Below, in pieces: positions 23,285 through 34,931 of a stretch of DNA of 64,000 nucleotides. The notes beneath the pieces are model-generated. The model did not search any database, was not told the DNA's origin, and saw only the letters and a list, made by a program, of their open reading frames with translations. The first letter of the stretch is position 1, and each line of letters begins with the position of its first letter. Source of the DNA: Bursaphelenchus xylophilus (Eukaryota; Nematoda; Chromadorea; Rhabditida; Aphelenchoididae); contig CAJFCV020000002.1 in assembly GCA_904066235.2 (NCBI GenBank), positions 1,426,001 to 1,490,000 on the forward strand, in the 5' to 3' direction. The translations under genes and the position numbers were made by a program.

Positions 23285-23369
23285 CTAGTCGTGCCATAAA
23301 GCCCGTGAAATTTTTACGGGGGTCCGCGACGTACTGTGAAAATCCTATGGACTTTATGGCGCGAGTAGT
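23285..23369. repeat. Small TIR repeat (85 bp)
   Basis: CTAGTCGTGCCATAAAGCC at the left and GGACTTTATGGCGCGAGTAG at the right are inverted. Related pieces (TATGGCGCGAGGAG) occur at about 34968-34982. Confidence 0.55.
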
Positions 23370-24589
23370 CTGCAAAATTGACTCAAAAATCCGGTTATAA
23401 CAGTTTCTAAAATCATATAAACTTATAAAATTTTCAAAGCCCAATATTTAACATCCTAAACAATACAAATCCTCATCCTTGAATGGATAAAGCGCTTTTG
23501 TTTCTCTTAATAACGGGCATTCTTAAGGAATTCCTCAACATCCAAGGTGGTCCTGTCTTAGCTGTTTTTTATAACGATGGTACGATTAATATTACAGTTA
23601 TATCATTCCCATCCGTCTAATCCGTAACCCGCTAATCCTCTCGGAGATATGGTTCTTTACCACGTGAATACCAACACCTCGATTTTACATATGATAACGT
23701 TTATCCAATAGCATAAAATTGAGGTAAAAATAAAGAGTGAGTTTACGATGATTATGGTATAGAAAACATTATATATACATATAGTAAGCCATTTCATTGG
23801 GATTAATAGTCACTCTTGGAACATAACGCCCTTCTCGACATTACTAACCCTCCTAGACTACGTATATTTTCACTTGTCGACAAGAAAGACAGGTCTAAAA
23901 ATAAATTCCCTACACATTCCTCTTTACTCATCAATCTACCATACTCCAAGTGCACCAAACATTTCCAAAATGGAAAAAAATATATATTTACAGGAGTATT
24001 TTTGTCGGACCACCCCAAATCAAAAGTACATACAGATTGGCGTCGCCAAACCCCCGCTATGACAACAAACGTGCCGTCCTTGAAACTGACGGCGGGACCT
24101 ATCCGATACAGCGGATTCCACTGCCGACTTCAGGCCCCCTCCGGCACTTCACTTGCCTAATTCGCGCCCCCAAAAATGCTTAATTTCCGGCACAAATAAA
24201 TCCGAAAGACGTTCGCTTCTCGGCGCGGGTGTAATATTAGTGTAAAGGAAGCTGTTTATTTCGAAGAAACTGTGGTTTCAGGGGAGTTTGGGCTATACAA
24301 AAGGAACAATATTGTTCCAAGAATAGCTGTAAGGCAATTTGACAATTTTAGACCAAAGAACTGCAGATTATGTTACGCGGAATCCTCGGTTGGGAGGTCC
24401 GGATGAAGGGGAAAACAAGTCTGGTCCAACAGATTTTTTATTGGATTCAATTATTCGGGTTATTTTGGAAGTTACAGTGTTTTCGATGGGCTCTTATTGA
24501 ATTTCGAAGGATTATTGGGAATTTCTGAGCAAAGAGAAGACCATAGTAGCCACAAAAAAAATTTTGCAGAAAAGAAACGGTCTAACAGG

Positions 24590-24890
24590 CCGCATAAAAA
24601 ATTGGTCCCACAGCGAAAATCGGAAATTCTTGGCATTCTGCAACAGAGAAGAAAATTTGATTTTTTCACAATTTTGGGTAAAAATAATAGGGTTTCATAA
24701 TCACGACAAAAATGGGTTCCCACAGCGAAAACCGCAGGTTCTTGGCATTCTGCAACAGCCAAGAAAATAGGATTTTTTCATAATTTTGGGTAAAAATGTA
24801 TATAATAGGGTTTGAGCATCAAGACAAAATTGGTTCCCACGAAGAAAACCCAAAATTTTTGGCATTCTGCAACAGGCCTTAAAAATAGAT
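24590..24890. repeat. Imperfect tandem repeat, about 120-125-bp unit, 2.5 copies
   Basis: Units share TTCTTGGCATTCTGCAACAG, then a GATTTTTTCA-AATTTTGGGTAAAAAT block and GGTTCCCAC. They start near 24600, 24718 and 24835; the third is truncated after GGCATTCTGCAACAG. Confidence 0.75.
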
Positions 24891-25090
24891 GATTTCGCTA
24901 TTTCGTGACGGTCAAAGACCGCCAGACGATAATAAGTTTTTTCCTGAAGAACAGTATTACTAAAAAAAAGTCAAGTGTAAAAACAAATTTATCCCGCATT
25001 TGTATTTTCCGCGAATTAAAGGCATTGAGCCGAGCCAAAACTTAGCGAACAATGCGGTTTTGTTTACAGGTTTGTTTGGGCATACGATGC

Positions 25091-26294
25091 ACTGCGGGTC
25101 GGGTCAAGTTTTTTTCATGGGGTGGTCAAGTCTTTCCCCTAATATTATTTTTTCCCCGAAATTCAGACTGTTATATGGGAGGTTAATCAAGGTAAATCTG
25201 GTCAGTTCTTGTTGATTATTTCAAGAACAAGTCTTATTCTATTTTTAGAAATCAAATTTGATTGAATTACGGTGTGGGTTTGCCTCAATTTTTAGCATTC
25301 TTTGGGGGTATGTATTCTATACCTAAATGATCAATTGTGAGACAGTTTCAAGTCTGATTTACGATATCGTTTCCATTTCACCTTCGGACGTACGCCACCT
25401 GTCCAATAAAGGTAAGTAACTGTGAATCTGGTAGTCCGTTTTCTAGTAATTAAAGATTTTGTATATTATACTAGGTACTTTTGAAGATTTTTGTTGAGAT
25501 TTGCCAAGTTTTCGGCCTGGATTAGATTATTTAGCGTAATATTGGTCTCTAGTGCCTATAAAAACGTAAGTGGACAGGTTTCTCCTTCTCTTTTAGACTT
25601 TTTCTTCGTGTCCAAAGTTGATGCAGATTTTAGGTAGAGATGAAATTCAACGCCCAAACTATGCGGAATTTTCATAAAAATCAAAGAAAATACTTTCGAG
25701 GATCATCAAGCGAAGCAAAAATGTGTTTGAGACCAATCTAGCGTTTTTGTCAGGCGGATGTTATACATGATCCCTGTAACGTATAACGTCTGGATCACAT
25801 CTGTGAAGACCTCTGGTGATGGAAAACGTGGTTAGGACAGTAAAATTAATATGTTGGACGTGATTTTGAGGGAAAACCAGGCAAATCCCGTACAAAATTT
25901 TCTGAATAACCTAGAATAATATACAAAATCTTTAATTACTAAAAAACGGACTACCAGATTCACAGTTACTTACCTTTATTGGACAGGTGGCGTACGTCCG
26001 AAGATGAAATGGAAACGATATCGTAAATCAGACTTGAAACTGTCTCACAATTGATCATTTAGGTATAGAATACATACCCCCAAAGAATGCTAAAAATTGA
26101 GGCAAACCCACACCGTAATTCAATCAAATTTGATTTCTAAAAATAGAATAAGACTTGTTCTTGAAATAATCAACAAGAACTGACCAGATTTACCTTGATT
26201 AACCTCCGATATAACAGTCTGAATTTCGGGGAAAAAATAATATTAGGGGAAAGACTTGACCACCACATGAAAAAAACTTGACCCGACCCGCAGT
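25091..26294. mobile_element. 1.2-kb palindromic foldback element
   Basis: The left arm (25091-25475) is repeated inverted at 25911-26294, nearly identical along about 385 bp, with outer ends ACTGCGGGTCGGGTCAAG and its complement. The spacer of about 435 bp contains no recognisable ORF. No transposase is seen, so it is non-autonomous. Confidence 0.85.
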
Positions 26295-26480
26295 GCGATG
26301 CCTAACATGTGGACCGAATTTCGTTTGAGGTCAATACTAATACTTTTAAAATACTATTGTAGGGTTGATTTTATTATATTACTATGCAAAGTCAGACGCA
26401 TATCTGAAGGAATTGACGAGACTTGGCGCAAATTTAAAATGATTTTTTCTGACCAAAATTTGACATTTTTTTTGTATACA

Positions 26481-27356
26481 GGGTGGGGCATCTTTGTGGC
26501 CCGATTTGAATTGGCTATAACTTCTTTAGTTTTTGGCCAAATTTTAAAATTCTTTTTTTCCCTGAATCGTCAGCCAACCCCATTTTGTTTGATACCAAAT
26601 ATGTTATACATAGTAAGTGTATATTTACAGTTATTGGATTTATTCTTGGAGTTCATTTTTTCGGTCGTTTTTCGGTTGTTTTTTCGGTCTTTCCCGGTGT
26701 GTCCAGAAATGGAGTACGGTGCGGAAGAAAAATACGGCGGAATTTACCCTCCCGAAAATCGACGATGAGAATAAGAACAAAAAGTGAAGATCAACTTCCA
26801 GAGTTCGTCGAATGGTCCTTGCTGAAGGCATTCCCTCGGTTCTGGCCAAACTTCGTGTACTCATATGCGGATTTTCTCGGAATTTTGACAAAACTTCTTA
26901 AATTTTCAGCTCCGTTCGTACTCATCTTTCCTGCTTTTTTTGTTTCCTGTTAACGCTGCCAGTCTCAAGGAACTTATTCCACCAACGCCGAATTGTCTTG
27001 CGATCTGGAGGTTAGGCATTACGTCCGTATTTTATGCGGTATCCCCGTTTGAAAATTTATCGCCGAACCGTACTTGCTATACCAAACCACAGACCAAGCC
27101 TTTTCTTCCACACCGGACTCCATTTTCGGACACACCGGGAAAGACCGAAAAAACAACCGAAAAACGACCGAAAAAATGAACTCTAAGAATAAATCCAATA
27201 ACTGTAGATATACACTTACTATGTATAACATATTTGGTATCAAACAAAATGGGGTTGGCTGACGATTCAGGGAAAAAAAGAATTTTAAAATTTGGCCAAA
27301 AACTAAAGAAGTTATAGTCAATTCAAATCGGGCCACAAAGATGCCCCACCCTGTAA
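26481..27356 (-). mobile_element. Tc1/mariner-type element remnant with transposase helix-turn-helix fragments
   Basis: About 250-bp inverted repeats bound the element: TACAGGGTGGGGCATCTTTG at 26477-26500 and its complement ending near 27356. Between them the minus strand encodes, in broken frames, RKTIRRWWNKFLETGSVNRK (about 26940-27010) and then RENPHMSTRSLART with ARTIRRTLEVDLHF (about 26790-26880). These match the two N-terminal DNA-binding helix-turn-helix motifs of Tc1/mariner transposases. The catalytic DDE region is absent and stops interrupt the frame, so it is a dead or non-autonomous copy. Confidence 0.7.
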
Positions 27357-29556
27357 ACAATTTTACGTTTATTTCTACCGTAGAGATACCATATTTCCAC
27401 AAAAAACATTTTTTTTTCACTAAAACCAACAAAGATATGGCGAAATATTTTTTCTCTGTGAACTAGTCATAGTAACCCTCCTCATACCACAAAAACCATT
27501 CGACTTCAAAAACCAATATATACGTTTTACTATACTATAATTTAAACATTAAAGATCACCCGAAATGTTGCGGTTTCCTCGTCCCAAATCAAAAGATCCC
27601 AATCACACATTTTTTTTGAATGTTTTTTATTCGGCTTACAATGACTTTTCCAATCTCATTTCACGACTTTTGTTCCAAAACAATTTCGGCTCTATCTGAT
27701 TCAGTGCAATTTCTAGTGTGAAGGCACGTTAATCACAGAAAAATACGTGAAAACACCGGATGTTGGAAAGGAAAGGATTGTAAAAAGTTGGAACTTCAAT
27801 TATGCAAGATTGACTGAGCGGAGGTTCAAGTACATTACTGCAAATGGAGCAAAAAGAAAAAAGTTTTAACTTAAAACTTTTGCAGATGAATGCAACTTCA
27901 ACAAAAACCTGATGGTAGCTGCGTAGAAAATTTTGGCTTACAAGGCAAGTACTCCAAGTACGACGCTCAGATTATCTTTAAATTTTCTTCGAGCATAAGC
28001 CACATACAAATAGCTGAAAGTTTTAGCTCGCGTTTTCCAGGGGACAGCCGAAATACTCAGCGATCTTCGTGGCAGAGAGAGTAGGCGAGACGTGGAGAGC
28101 GTTCATAGAAAAACATTTTTGGTAATGCCCATAGAATCTTTGCCAGTTTCGTAATAAAAAGTGTCGTAGTGCTTTTTGGAATCTTTATTTCTGATTACTA
28201 TTAAATTTTCTAGTTTTTCGTCGAATATACATATTTGGTGTTATCCCAAGTGTGACCTACAAATTCTGCAGGTATACGAAAAGTAGGCGTTATAAAAATA
28301 TATTTGTTCAAACTTTCCAGCCGAGCCCAGACTCTAGGTCATACACAAGACGCTTTCAACCAATAATAAACATTTGAGAACGACGGGTTCTTAGTGTAAA
28401 ATAGCCATTAAAGAAGTTGGCTTTCTCCAATTTTTTATTTTGAAAATGACGGCAAAATCAATCTAAATTTATATCAGCTCAAAATAAAATTATGAAGCGT
28501 TTGTTGATGTTGTAGTAAAACTTAAAAGTTTTTACTACAACATTCGTTACATTAAAAGATCTTCATTCGCTATACAAAGAGGTGAGCATAATATGTAAAT
28601 CCCAAGACAAATATTTTTCAAGGTTTATAAAATCTAGCGTCGCAAACCGTCTTACTTCCCAACTAGAATGAAAAAACAGCTATAACCCCCTCTTGAGCAA
28701 ACAAATCTTTCGCTGCAGCAAAGACCAGGCTGTAAGATTGAGGCACCTCCATTATAGTACACTGAAAATAATACCATGACCTTAATTGGCAGAAATTCAA
28801 GAAACCATTTTTTTTGAAAATGCCACATAGTCACAAAAAATCAGTGTAAATATTATTTAAAATACTGTTTGCTTGTTTTTGACACTCCTCGATTATCGCC
28901 TTTCCTTGGTTAAACAAGCCCGCAGGGGATTTGGAGGAAAGGTCTTCTTGCTGGAAACGTCTGGTTCCATTTGCATAAAAAAGGCGCAGAAAGAAAAAAA
29001 ATATGTAAGACAAAATGCCAGAGGTCATGTCACAGCAACACCTTCGCATATGACGTCATATATGATAATTATTTTTTCCAACATGCAACCTAAAAATACA
29101 ATAAAAAATAGAATAGAAAAAATTAAATTATAATTTTAGATTACTATACTGTGTTAAGGTTATGTATAGCAGCAGGCAAGTGCACGGAAAATTGTTAGCC
29201 CATTTGCAAAGCTCAGCAGCCATAACAACAGACGAAAAATTATTATAATTTTCGGCGCAGAAAGTGCAAAAAGAGCTAATGACAAAAAATCTTCGTTGAC
29301 TAGACTAATTTCTGGCTTGGGAAATGAAAATGGCCAAAACAATTGGAGTGGAGAGGTTGGAGGGAAAATAAGTTATTCACAGGCAAGTTCAAGGGCAGAG
29401 AATACTGTCTGCTGAGGTCAATGTAAATCTTACACGTATGTGCAAGATGAGTCTCAGAGCTGTTGTAAAAAGCTTGGCATTCCGTTGCAAGAAGGGAATA
29501 AAATGCGATAGAGTTGTAGAAAAAGAGTTTAAACTGGATAGTACCACTTTTAACTA
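27357..29556. other. Gene-less stretch with family B fragment
   Basis: A degraded family B piece lies at about 27938-28140 (CAAGTACTCCAAGTACGACG, then GAAAGTTTTAGCTCGCG). The minus-strand frame 28831-29049 ends with a protein-like stretch (KAIIEECQKQANSILNNIY) and is the only coding-looking part, but has no partner exon. A perfect hairpin sits at 28513-28550. Confidence 0.45.
28513..28550. repeat. Perfect hairpin
   Basis: ATGTTGTAGTAAAACTTA is followed by AAAGTTTTTACTACAACAT: about 17 bp of uninterrupted stem with a tiny loop. Confidence 0.7.
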
Positions 29557-30050
29557 TTAGGGTGAACCAAAAGTTTTTGCCGTTTTTTAGGTGTCTTTTT
29601 GTCCAATTGTTTTTGTACGAAATAAAGATTTTTAGATGAATGTATTATATATATTTTTAAAGGTCTTGAACTGCTTTATCATAATATATATTAAAACTTT
29701 TAATTGGTCTTTTATTTAAAATCTTTTAACCTGTAGAAAAAACATGGAAAAATCCGAAATTCGTGTTTTTTTATTGTGTCATACGACTATCACCTTTTCC
29801 GCTCCATGGCACACTTTTTGCGTGGTCGTAGCTTCAATGATCTGGACGATGTCGAAGACGGATGCCGCGAGTTTTTCGCTTCTAAGAAAAAGGAGTGGTA
29901 CCGCAGCGGGATCGAACAACTTGCCTATAGATGGGTTCAAGCCATAGATTCAAATGGCCTTTACTTTGAAACTTAACTGGTTTTCATTTGTTGTAAAATT
30001 ATGTTTAAAGTTTTCATGAAAAAACGGCAAAAACTTTTGGTTCACCCTAA
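29557..30050 (+). mobile_element. mariner element, internally deleted (494 bp)
   Basis: Inverted termini TTAGGGTGAACCAAAAGTTT at 29557 and AAACTTTTGGTTCACCCTAA ending at 30050 are flanked by TA on each side (29555-56 and 30051-52), the standard mariner target duplication. The interior keeps only the ends of the transposase. At 29744 an N-terminus reads MEKSEIRVFLLC. After a deletion and frame change the C-terminus (about 29780-29976) reads YDYHLFRSMAHFLRG ... RSGIEQLAYRWVQAIDSNG, the part that follows the third catalytic Asp in mariner transposases. The first two catalytic Asp residues are missing. It is non-autonomous but well preserved at its ends. Confidence 0.9.
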
Positions 30051-31126
30051 TACAATTTTAAGATAGTTTTCGAAAATTCGACAAATGAAACATTATGCCA
30101 AGAAATCTAAATTCGGCGGGAAATATAAAAATTTAAAGCAAAAAAGGATCATAGGAAGTAAAATAACGAGATATACGATAATCACTAGGGTTTTAAAAAT
30201 ATTTTAGGCTTTGCAACACAATGCCAAGAGATTCAAATAATCATAATATTATAGTAAAAAATCTCGGCTCTTCGCAACAAACAAGTCGATTACTATGGTC
30301 ATTTGGAAAGTCGATGGAGCGATTTCTGGACATGAACTGTGCGAGAAAAGTCAGGCTGTAACCGGCCCCGTAAATAGCCTGTTGTACGGTTGCAAAAAGA
30401 AAAAAGGCGTTTTCACAAAGTGCGTAGACTTTTCGTCATGTGTCTTGCTGTGCACAAAAAATCGAAATGCAAGGGTGCAAAAGTCTACGCACTTTATGAA
30501 AATGCTAGTAAGAGCCTCTGAACACCCTTTGAACCCTGAACAGCTAAGTTTTAGTCATCGGTTTGCCAATTCTGGGGGATTCAAAAAAAGCTGTGAGCGC
30601 GAAAATTTGCTTATCTCCACAGTCCCCTAATTGTTTATTTACGCGATCGCCACGAGTGTTATTCAAAGCTCTGATTCAATTTTCAAAAGAGTAATTAAAA
30701 GAAATGAAACCGGATCTTCGGGGATTTTGGTAAACAAATAAAAAAGAAGCTGTTTGTTGACACATTTTTTTTTGTAACAAAACACTGATTACAATTGAAG
30801 AATACAATACGATCGGACTCGCAACAATATCTAGCGCATGATCCTCCTTCGCCTGTGTAATTACATTGCCGTTGAGATGTAAAACAACACATGGAAATGT
30901 GTAATTTTCTGTTGTAATAAATTAACACCCTTCCGTGACACTTGATGGATGGGTGCAATATAAAATTATCATAAGGGCTGAAATATAAGGTCAACGGAAT
31001 GGAAAAGTGAATATTAAGGATATTCAAGAAACAAAGAAATTATTTTTTTGTGGTCAAAAGCATAAGGGTTCACATAAATTAATGGAGGAAGTGCTTTCAG
31101 ACATTGAGAAAGCTTGCTGTAAACTT
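30051..31126. other. Gene-less stretch with one long hairpin
   Basis: Contains the 99-nt hairpin at 30407-30505. A minus-strand frame (30695-31027) is Cys-rich in the middle (CCFTSQRQCNYTG, then CARYCCESD) but has no signal peptide or splice partner that I can support. Confidence 0.45.
30407..30505. repeat. Long-stem hairpin, precursor-like
   Basis: Arm GCGTTTTCACAAAGTGCGTA (continuing GACTTTT to 30433) pairs with the inverse copy at 30479-30505. The 27-nt stem has only two non-Watson-Crick positions, separated by a loop of about 45 nt. Confidence 0.65.
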
Positions 31127-31577
31127 ACAGGGGAAGTACCCCAAATGCGACGCTCAGATTTTGATGAAACTTGGCACAAATTTAGAATAATTTTTTTTAT
31201 GATATATGCGAGAATCCTAGCTCGCGCTTTGCAGAAACAACCGAGATTTTTAGATCGAAAGTCGGCGAAACTTTAGGACTTTTTGCGGAATTTCGGCACG
31301 AAAAGTTGCATGCCTATTTCTACCGTAAAGGATAATGTTGCTACAAAAAATCAAAATTTTCCGCACAAAACTGCCAAAGTTATGGCCAAAAAGCGTTTTT
31401 CTCTCTGACCGCTCTCCACGTTTAGCGTGCTCTCTCAGCTGCAAAAATCGTTCGATATCTCGGCGGCGCCCGCAAAGCGCGAGCTAAAACTTTCAGGAAT
31501 TGATACTTAGTCCATACCCGACGTGTGCGCGAAATTTAAAGAAAATCTGAGCGTCGTACTTGGAGTACTTCTCCTGT
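31127..31577. repeat. Family B foldback MITE, full copy
   Basis: Ends ACAGGGGAAGTACCCCAAAT and TACTTGGAGTACTTCTCCTGT. Both arms contain the GCGACGCTCAGATTTTGATG-type subterminal block and the CTAGCTCGCGCTTTGCAGAA block. Confidence 0.85.
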
Positions 31578-32366
31578 AAAATATTTTTTTTTCAGGTATA
31601 TAGACTATGGTTTTTTACTGGTGCCGGACAGAAACAACCGAGGTTTTTGACCCGAAAGTTTACGAGAAAAAATAATTGTTTTGCAAATATGTATCTCATG
31701 TCAGGGTGCTCATTATTTTCCCGACAGACTGATGTATAACATCCAATAAAAATTTTAGCGTTGATTCTCCCGGAGAGGGTGCTTCAGCAAAAAATTTTTC
31801 ATTGTTATTTTCGAAAATGAAGAAAAACACTGCTAATGAAGGCTTATCGCTATTGCTATAATTTACAACAAACATATTCAAGTATAAAAAAAATTAAATA
31901 TCCAAAAAATGATGATGTTATTGCACTTTAGCACTGGGTCAACACCCTTAAAAATTAATGCGGATTGTGAAAATAGAAAAAAATCGTTCCTCCAGCCTAA
32001 TCCCTCAAAAAAATTTTCGACTCACGTGGCTAACCGCAAGCCTGTCTGGACAAAAATTTTTTAAGCAGGTTTCGGCTTTGAAGACCTCCCAGACTCTCCA
32101 AAGACAAGCGCTAATTTTACCGCCTACTTCTTCCTTCCCACAACAAAAAACAGTGGGATTTTTTAAATTCCGAGCCAGACTCTGAACACGAAATATGTAA
32201 AAAAAATGTTTTGCATAATTGGCTTACAATTAGGTAATTCTATTGCGAGCAAGGAATTGCGTTATAACAAAAAATTGTTGGGATCACAGAGAGCTTGTCT
32301 GGGTTCCAAAGTAAACCTATGATCCAACTGTTATTTTAGAGATAATCTGTTCGGTTTTATCCTTTC

Positions 32367-32461
32367 ACAAGAAAAGTACTTTTATGGGGGCTCCTACTTT
32401 TCGATGTCAAAAAATCCGAAAAATCAAAAAGCAGGAGCCCCCTTAAAGGTACTTTCCTTGT
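32367..32461. repeat. Short family E TIR element (95 bp)
   Basis: Termini ACAAGAAAAGTACTTTTATG and its inverse ending CTTTCCTTGT, with GGGGGCTCCTACTTTT in each arm and almost no interior. Same ends as the element in the RING-gene intron. Confidence 0.75.
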
Positions 32462-32560
32462 CAGATCAACTGTCAGCTAAGGCAGCATATATAGGACCTA
32501 GTAGTAAACGCATTTTTTTGGCTCAATGCAGTCGTCCAATGAGTCAGAAAAAGTTGAAAA

Positions 32561-32996
32561 TTATGCTACAAAATGGTACGTTAGTGTTGCATTTGACACT
32601 CGGAGAGAATGGCTTTCATTGCTCTTCGGATGCTTTCGTTTTTTGCAGCCATGAAAGTAGGCATAGTATTTATCGTATTTATAACGAAAGTAGACGATAG
32701 AAGACACAATAGGGTTTATTGGGCAAGACACGAGAATCACAATACAACAGCTCAATAGGAGCGAGAGACACCGACTTCTGAGAATAGGGAAGATTGATCT
32801 GATGAAGACTTTGCCCTTTGATTCTATGCAAATTCGTGGGAAAGAATTGGCGGTTTCCGTGAAGTCGGCAACAATATTGACTATCACAACAAGCAGTACG
32901 AATAGGTTGACGGTTCTGTTTCTTACCGGTTGAGTGATGACTTATCAGCTTTAGTCGTCGCCTGTATAATAAACTCTGATAAAACAAAAAACCCAT
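32561..32996 (-). pseudogene. Nematode serpentine receptor, C-terminal part, frameshifted
   Basis: Two minus-strand frames meet near 32920. Upstream is MGFLFYQSLLYRRRLKLISH (end of TM5 and loop 3). Downstream comes NRTVNLFVLLVVIVNIVADF (TM6), then LLLSCCIVILVSCPINPIVS and FRYKYDKYYAYF (TM7 and tail), ending at TAA. The two halves fit one seven-transmembrane receptor but are out of frame by one base, with no usable intron between them. No upstream TM1-TM4 exons were found, although a family C element sits at 33326-33472. I call it a decayed chemoreceptor; an unusual splice is the alternative. Confidence 0.5.
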
Positions 32997-33325
32997 GTAA
33001 ATGAAAACGTGACTAACGTAAATCCATTTTTTGAATGCTATCTTGCTTGTATAATGTTACGGCAGCAATAGGCAATAGTAGCCGGATGTGAAACAAAAAC
33101 TGCCTCTGTAAAGGGTCATCATTGTTTTTCAAAAAACCTGAAGGGAGCAAAATGGTTCACAAAAAAGGAACATTGAAGAAAAATGCTTTCTAGTGTCCAT
33201 TGTCAAATCAATCAACAAAAGAAGAGCTTTGAGATATCACAGCTTCAATAAGGATGCAATTTGCCCGCATGTAAAGTACATATCATTATGTAGTATTGTG
33301 GCATGTTTACCTGGTTCTATTTTTT

Positions 33326-33472
33326 CTGTCGGGAAAATAACAGCGCAATGTCGATGCGCCAATCACGTCTGAATTGAAAAGTAATTTGATTTTGTCATGT
33401 CACAATTTGTCTTCTCATGCGATTTTTGAAGCGACAGAACGCACATAATGTAAATATTTTCCCGACTGACTG
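33326..33472. repeat. Family C MITE
   Basis: Left end TCTGTCGGGAAAATAA and right end TATTTTCCCGACTGACTG are inverted, with the internal TTGATTTTGTCATGTCAC/GCGACAGAACGCA pattern of the family. Confidence 0.7.
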
Positions 33473-34074
33473 CTATTACATATTATTGATAACTTCATTT
33501 CAGAGTAATATAAAATATTCTAGAGGCCAAAAAAACAGCACTTACAGTACTTACAATACTTTCCTTGTCCAAAAGTAATCATAAAAATTATTTGGTCATA
33601 ATAACATTACTTCCAAAAAATGCTGTCTCACCTACAATAATTCAAAACCCCAGAGTTGTAAAGCAAAAAACCAAAAACAGTGACCAAAAAATGCATGTAA
33701 AATTTACAATCCAAGAGCACCGACTAGACATTGTTGTAGACATCCAGAGCCAAAGCCGCTTTGCTCCTCGAATTCGAATAGGATCCCCCCGGAGGAGATA
33801 AGGCCAATAAAATATATCGGAACGCGTTAGGCAATAAATTTTCCATCCCGGCGGCCATAAATGTTCGTTGGGCACAAATATCTGGACGATCGGAGATAAT
33901 TAATTACACGGAACACACACGCGAATCAACGTCAAATTGAAATGAGTTGGTGTATTTGTAATGATGGGGAGGAAAATTGATTTTTGGTGATTTGAAGTGA
34001 TAGTTTATGATTTGGCAATAATAGGTGGATTTTTAGTGATAAAAATTAACGGAAAAACACAACTCCGATAGTTG

Positions 34075-34526
34075 ACAGGGGAAGTACTCCAAGTGCGACG
34101 CTCAGATTTTCTTCAAATTTTGCACACACGTCGGGTATGGACTAGATATCAATTCCTGAAAGTTTTAGCTCGCGCTTTGCGGGCGCCGCCGAGATCTCGA
34201 ACGATTTTTACCGCCGAGAGAGCACGCTAAACGTGGAGAGCGGTCAGAGAGAAAAAAGGCTTTTTGGCCATAATTTTGGCAGTTCCGTGCGGAAAAATTT
34301 GATTTTTTGTAGAAACATTATCCTTTACCTTAGAAATAGGCATGAAACTTTTCGTGCCCAAATTCGGCAAAAAGTCCTAAATTTTCGCCGACTTTCGATC
34401 TAAAAATCTCGGTTGTTTCTGCAAAGCGCGAGCTAGGATTCTCGCATATATCTTAGAAAAAATTGTTCTAAGTTTGTGCCAAGTCTCATCATAATCTGAG
34501 CGTCACACTTGGAGTACTTCCCCTGT
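34075..34526. repeat. Family B foldback MITE, full copy (452 bp)
   Basis: Best-preserved copy. Ends ACAGGGGAAGTACTCCAAGT and ACTTGGAGTACTTCCCCTGT are exact complements. The subterminal TGCGACGCTCAGATTTTCTT is mirrored as AATCTGAGCGTCACACTTGG. The interior includes GAGAGCACGCTAAACGTGGA. Confidence 0.9.
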
Positions 34527-34732
34527 GAGTTTTGCCGACTTGCTGCTCAACAAGATGTTCAAGAAAAAATTTTTTTAGAAGAGCCCAAAAATCTTTTTGC
34601 GCATACTGCTGGTCCCATAGAGTTCACTCAATTTTCACAATGCGATTTTCTCAAAAATTTTCGCGTTCGAAACTTCCTGTTTTTGCCTTACAATTGTTAG
34701 CGACTTGCCCTTTTTCACGAGGTCACTCCAAT

Positions 34733-34931
34733 TACTAGTCACGTTCGCAAAGTCGTTGAAGTGATTTTTGTGAGATGCACTAAGGGAAAACAAAAGTGCA
34801 CCTTGAACTGTGCATTTTTTACTATGTGCATAGTGCAATAGGCTTTTTTTGGGCTGTCGGATGCACTCTGATTTTTTTTTGAGTAGTGCACGTCGCCGAA
34901 TTCGTTCCAGCGACTTTGCGAGTGGTCTAGT
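34733..34931. repeat. TIR repeat (about 200 bp)
   Basis: ACTAGTCACGTTCGCAAAGT at the left and CGACTTTGCGAGTGGTCTAGT at the right are inverted copies. Related half-copies occur at about 18603-18650 and 30287-30350. Confidence 0.55.

Larger units (their letters stand above)
18600..24590. other. Long gene-less AT-rich stretch
   Basis: About 6 kb without a supportable gene. Recognisable content: a family C element (19942-20078), a small TIR repeat (23285-23369), fragments of family B around 20365-20470, 21315-21390 and 22255-22310, and a direct repeat pair (ACGAACAAAGCGAGAGCTAAA type) at about 22190-22252. Confidence 0.5.

Noticed and set aside
28831..29049. Minus-strand 72-codon frame with protein-like C-terminus
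   Set aside because: The N-terminal part is low-complexity and no adjoining exon or signal supports a gene.
30695..31027. Cys-rich minus-strand frame resembling a small secreted peptide
   Set aside because: No signal peptide in frame and the only candidate introns are too short; the cysteine pattern matches no family I can name.
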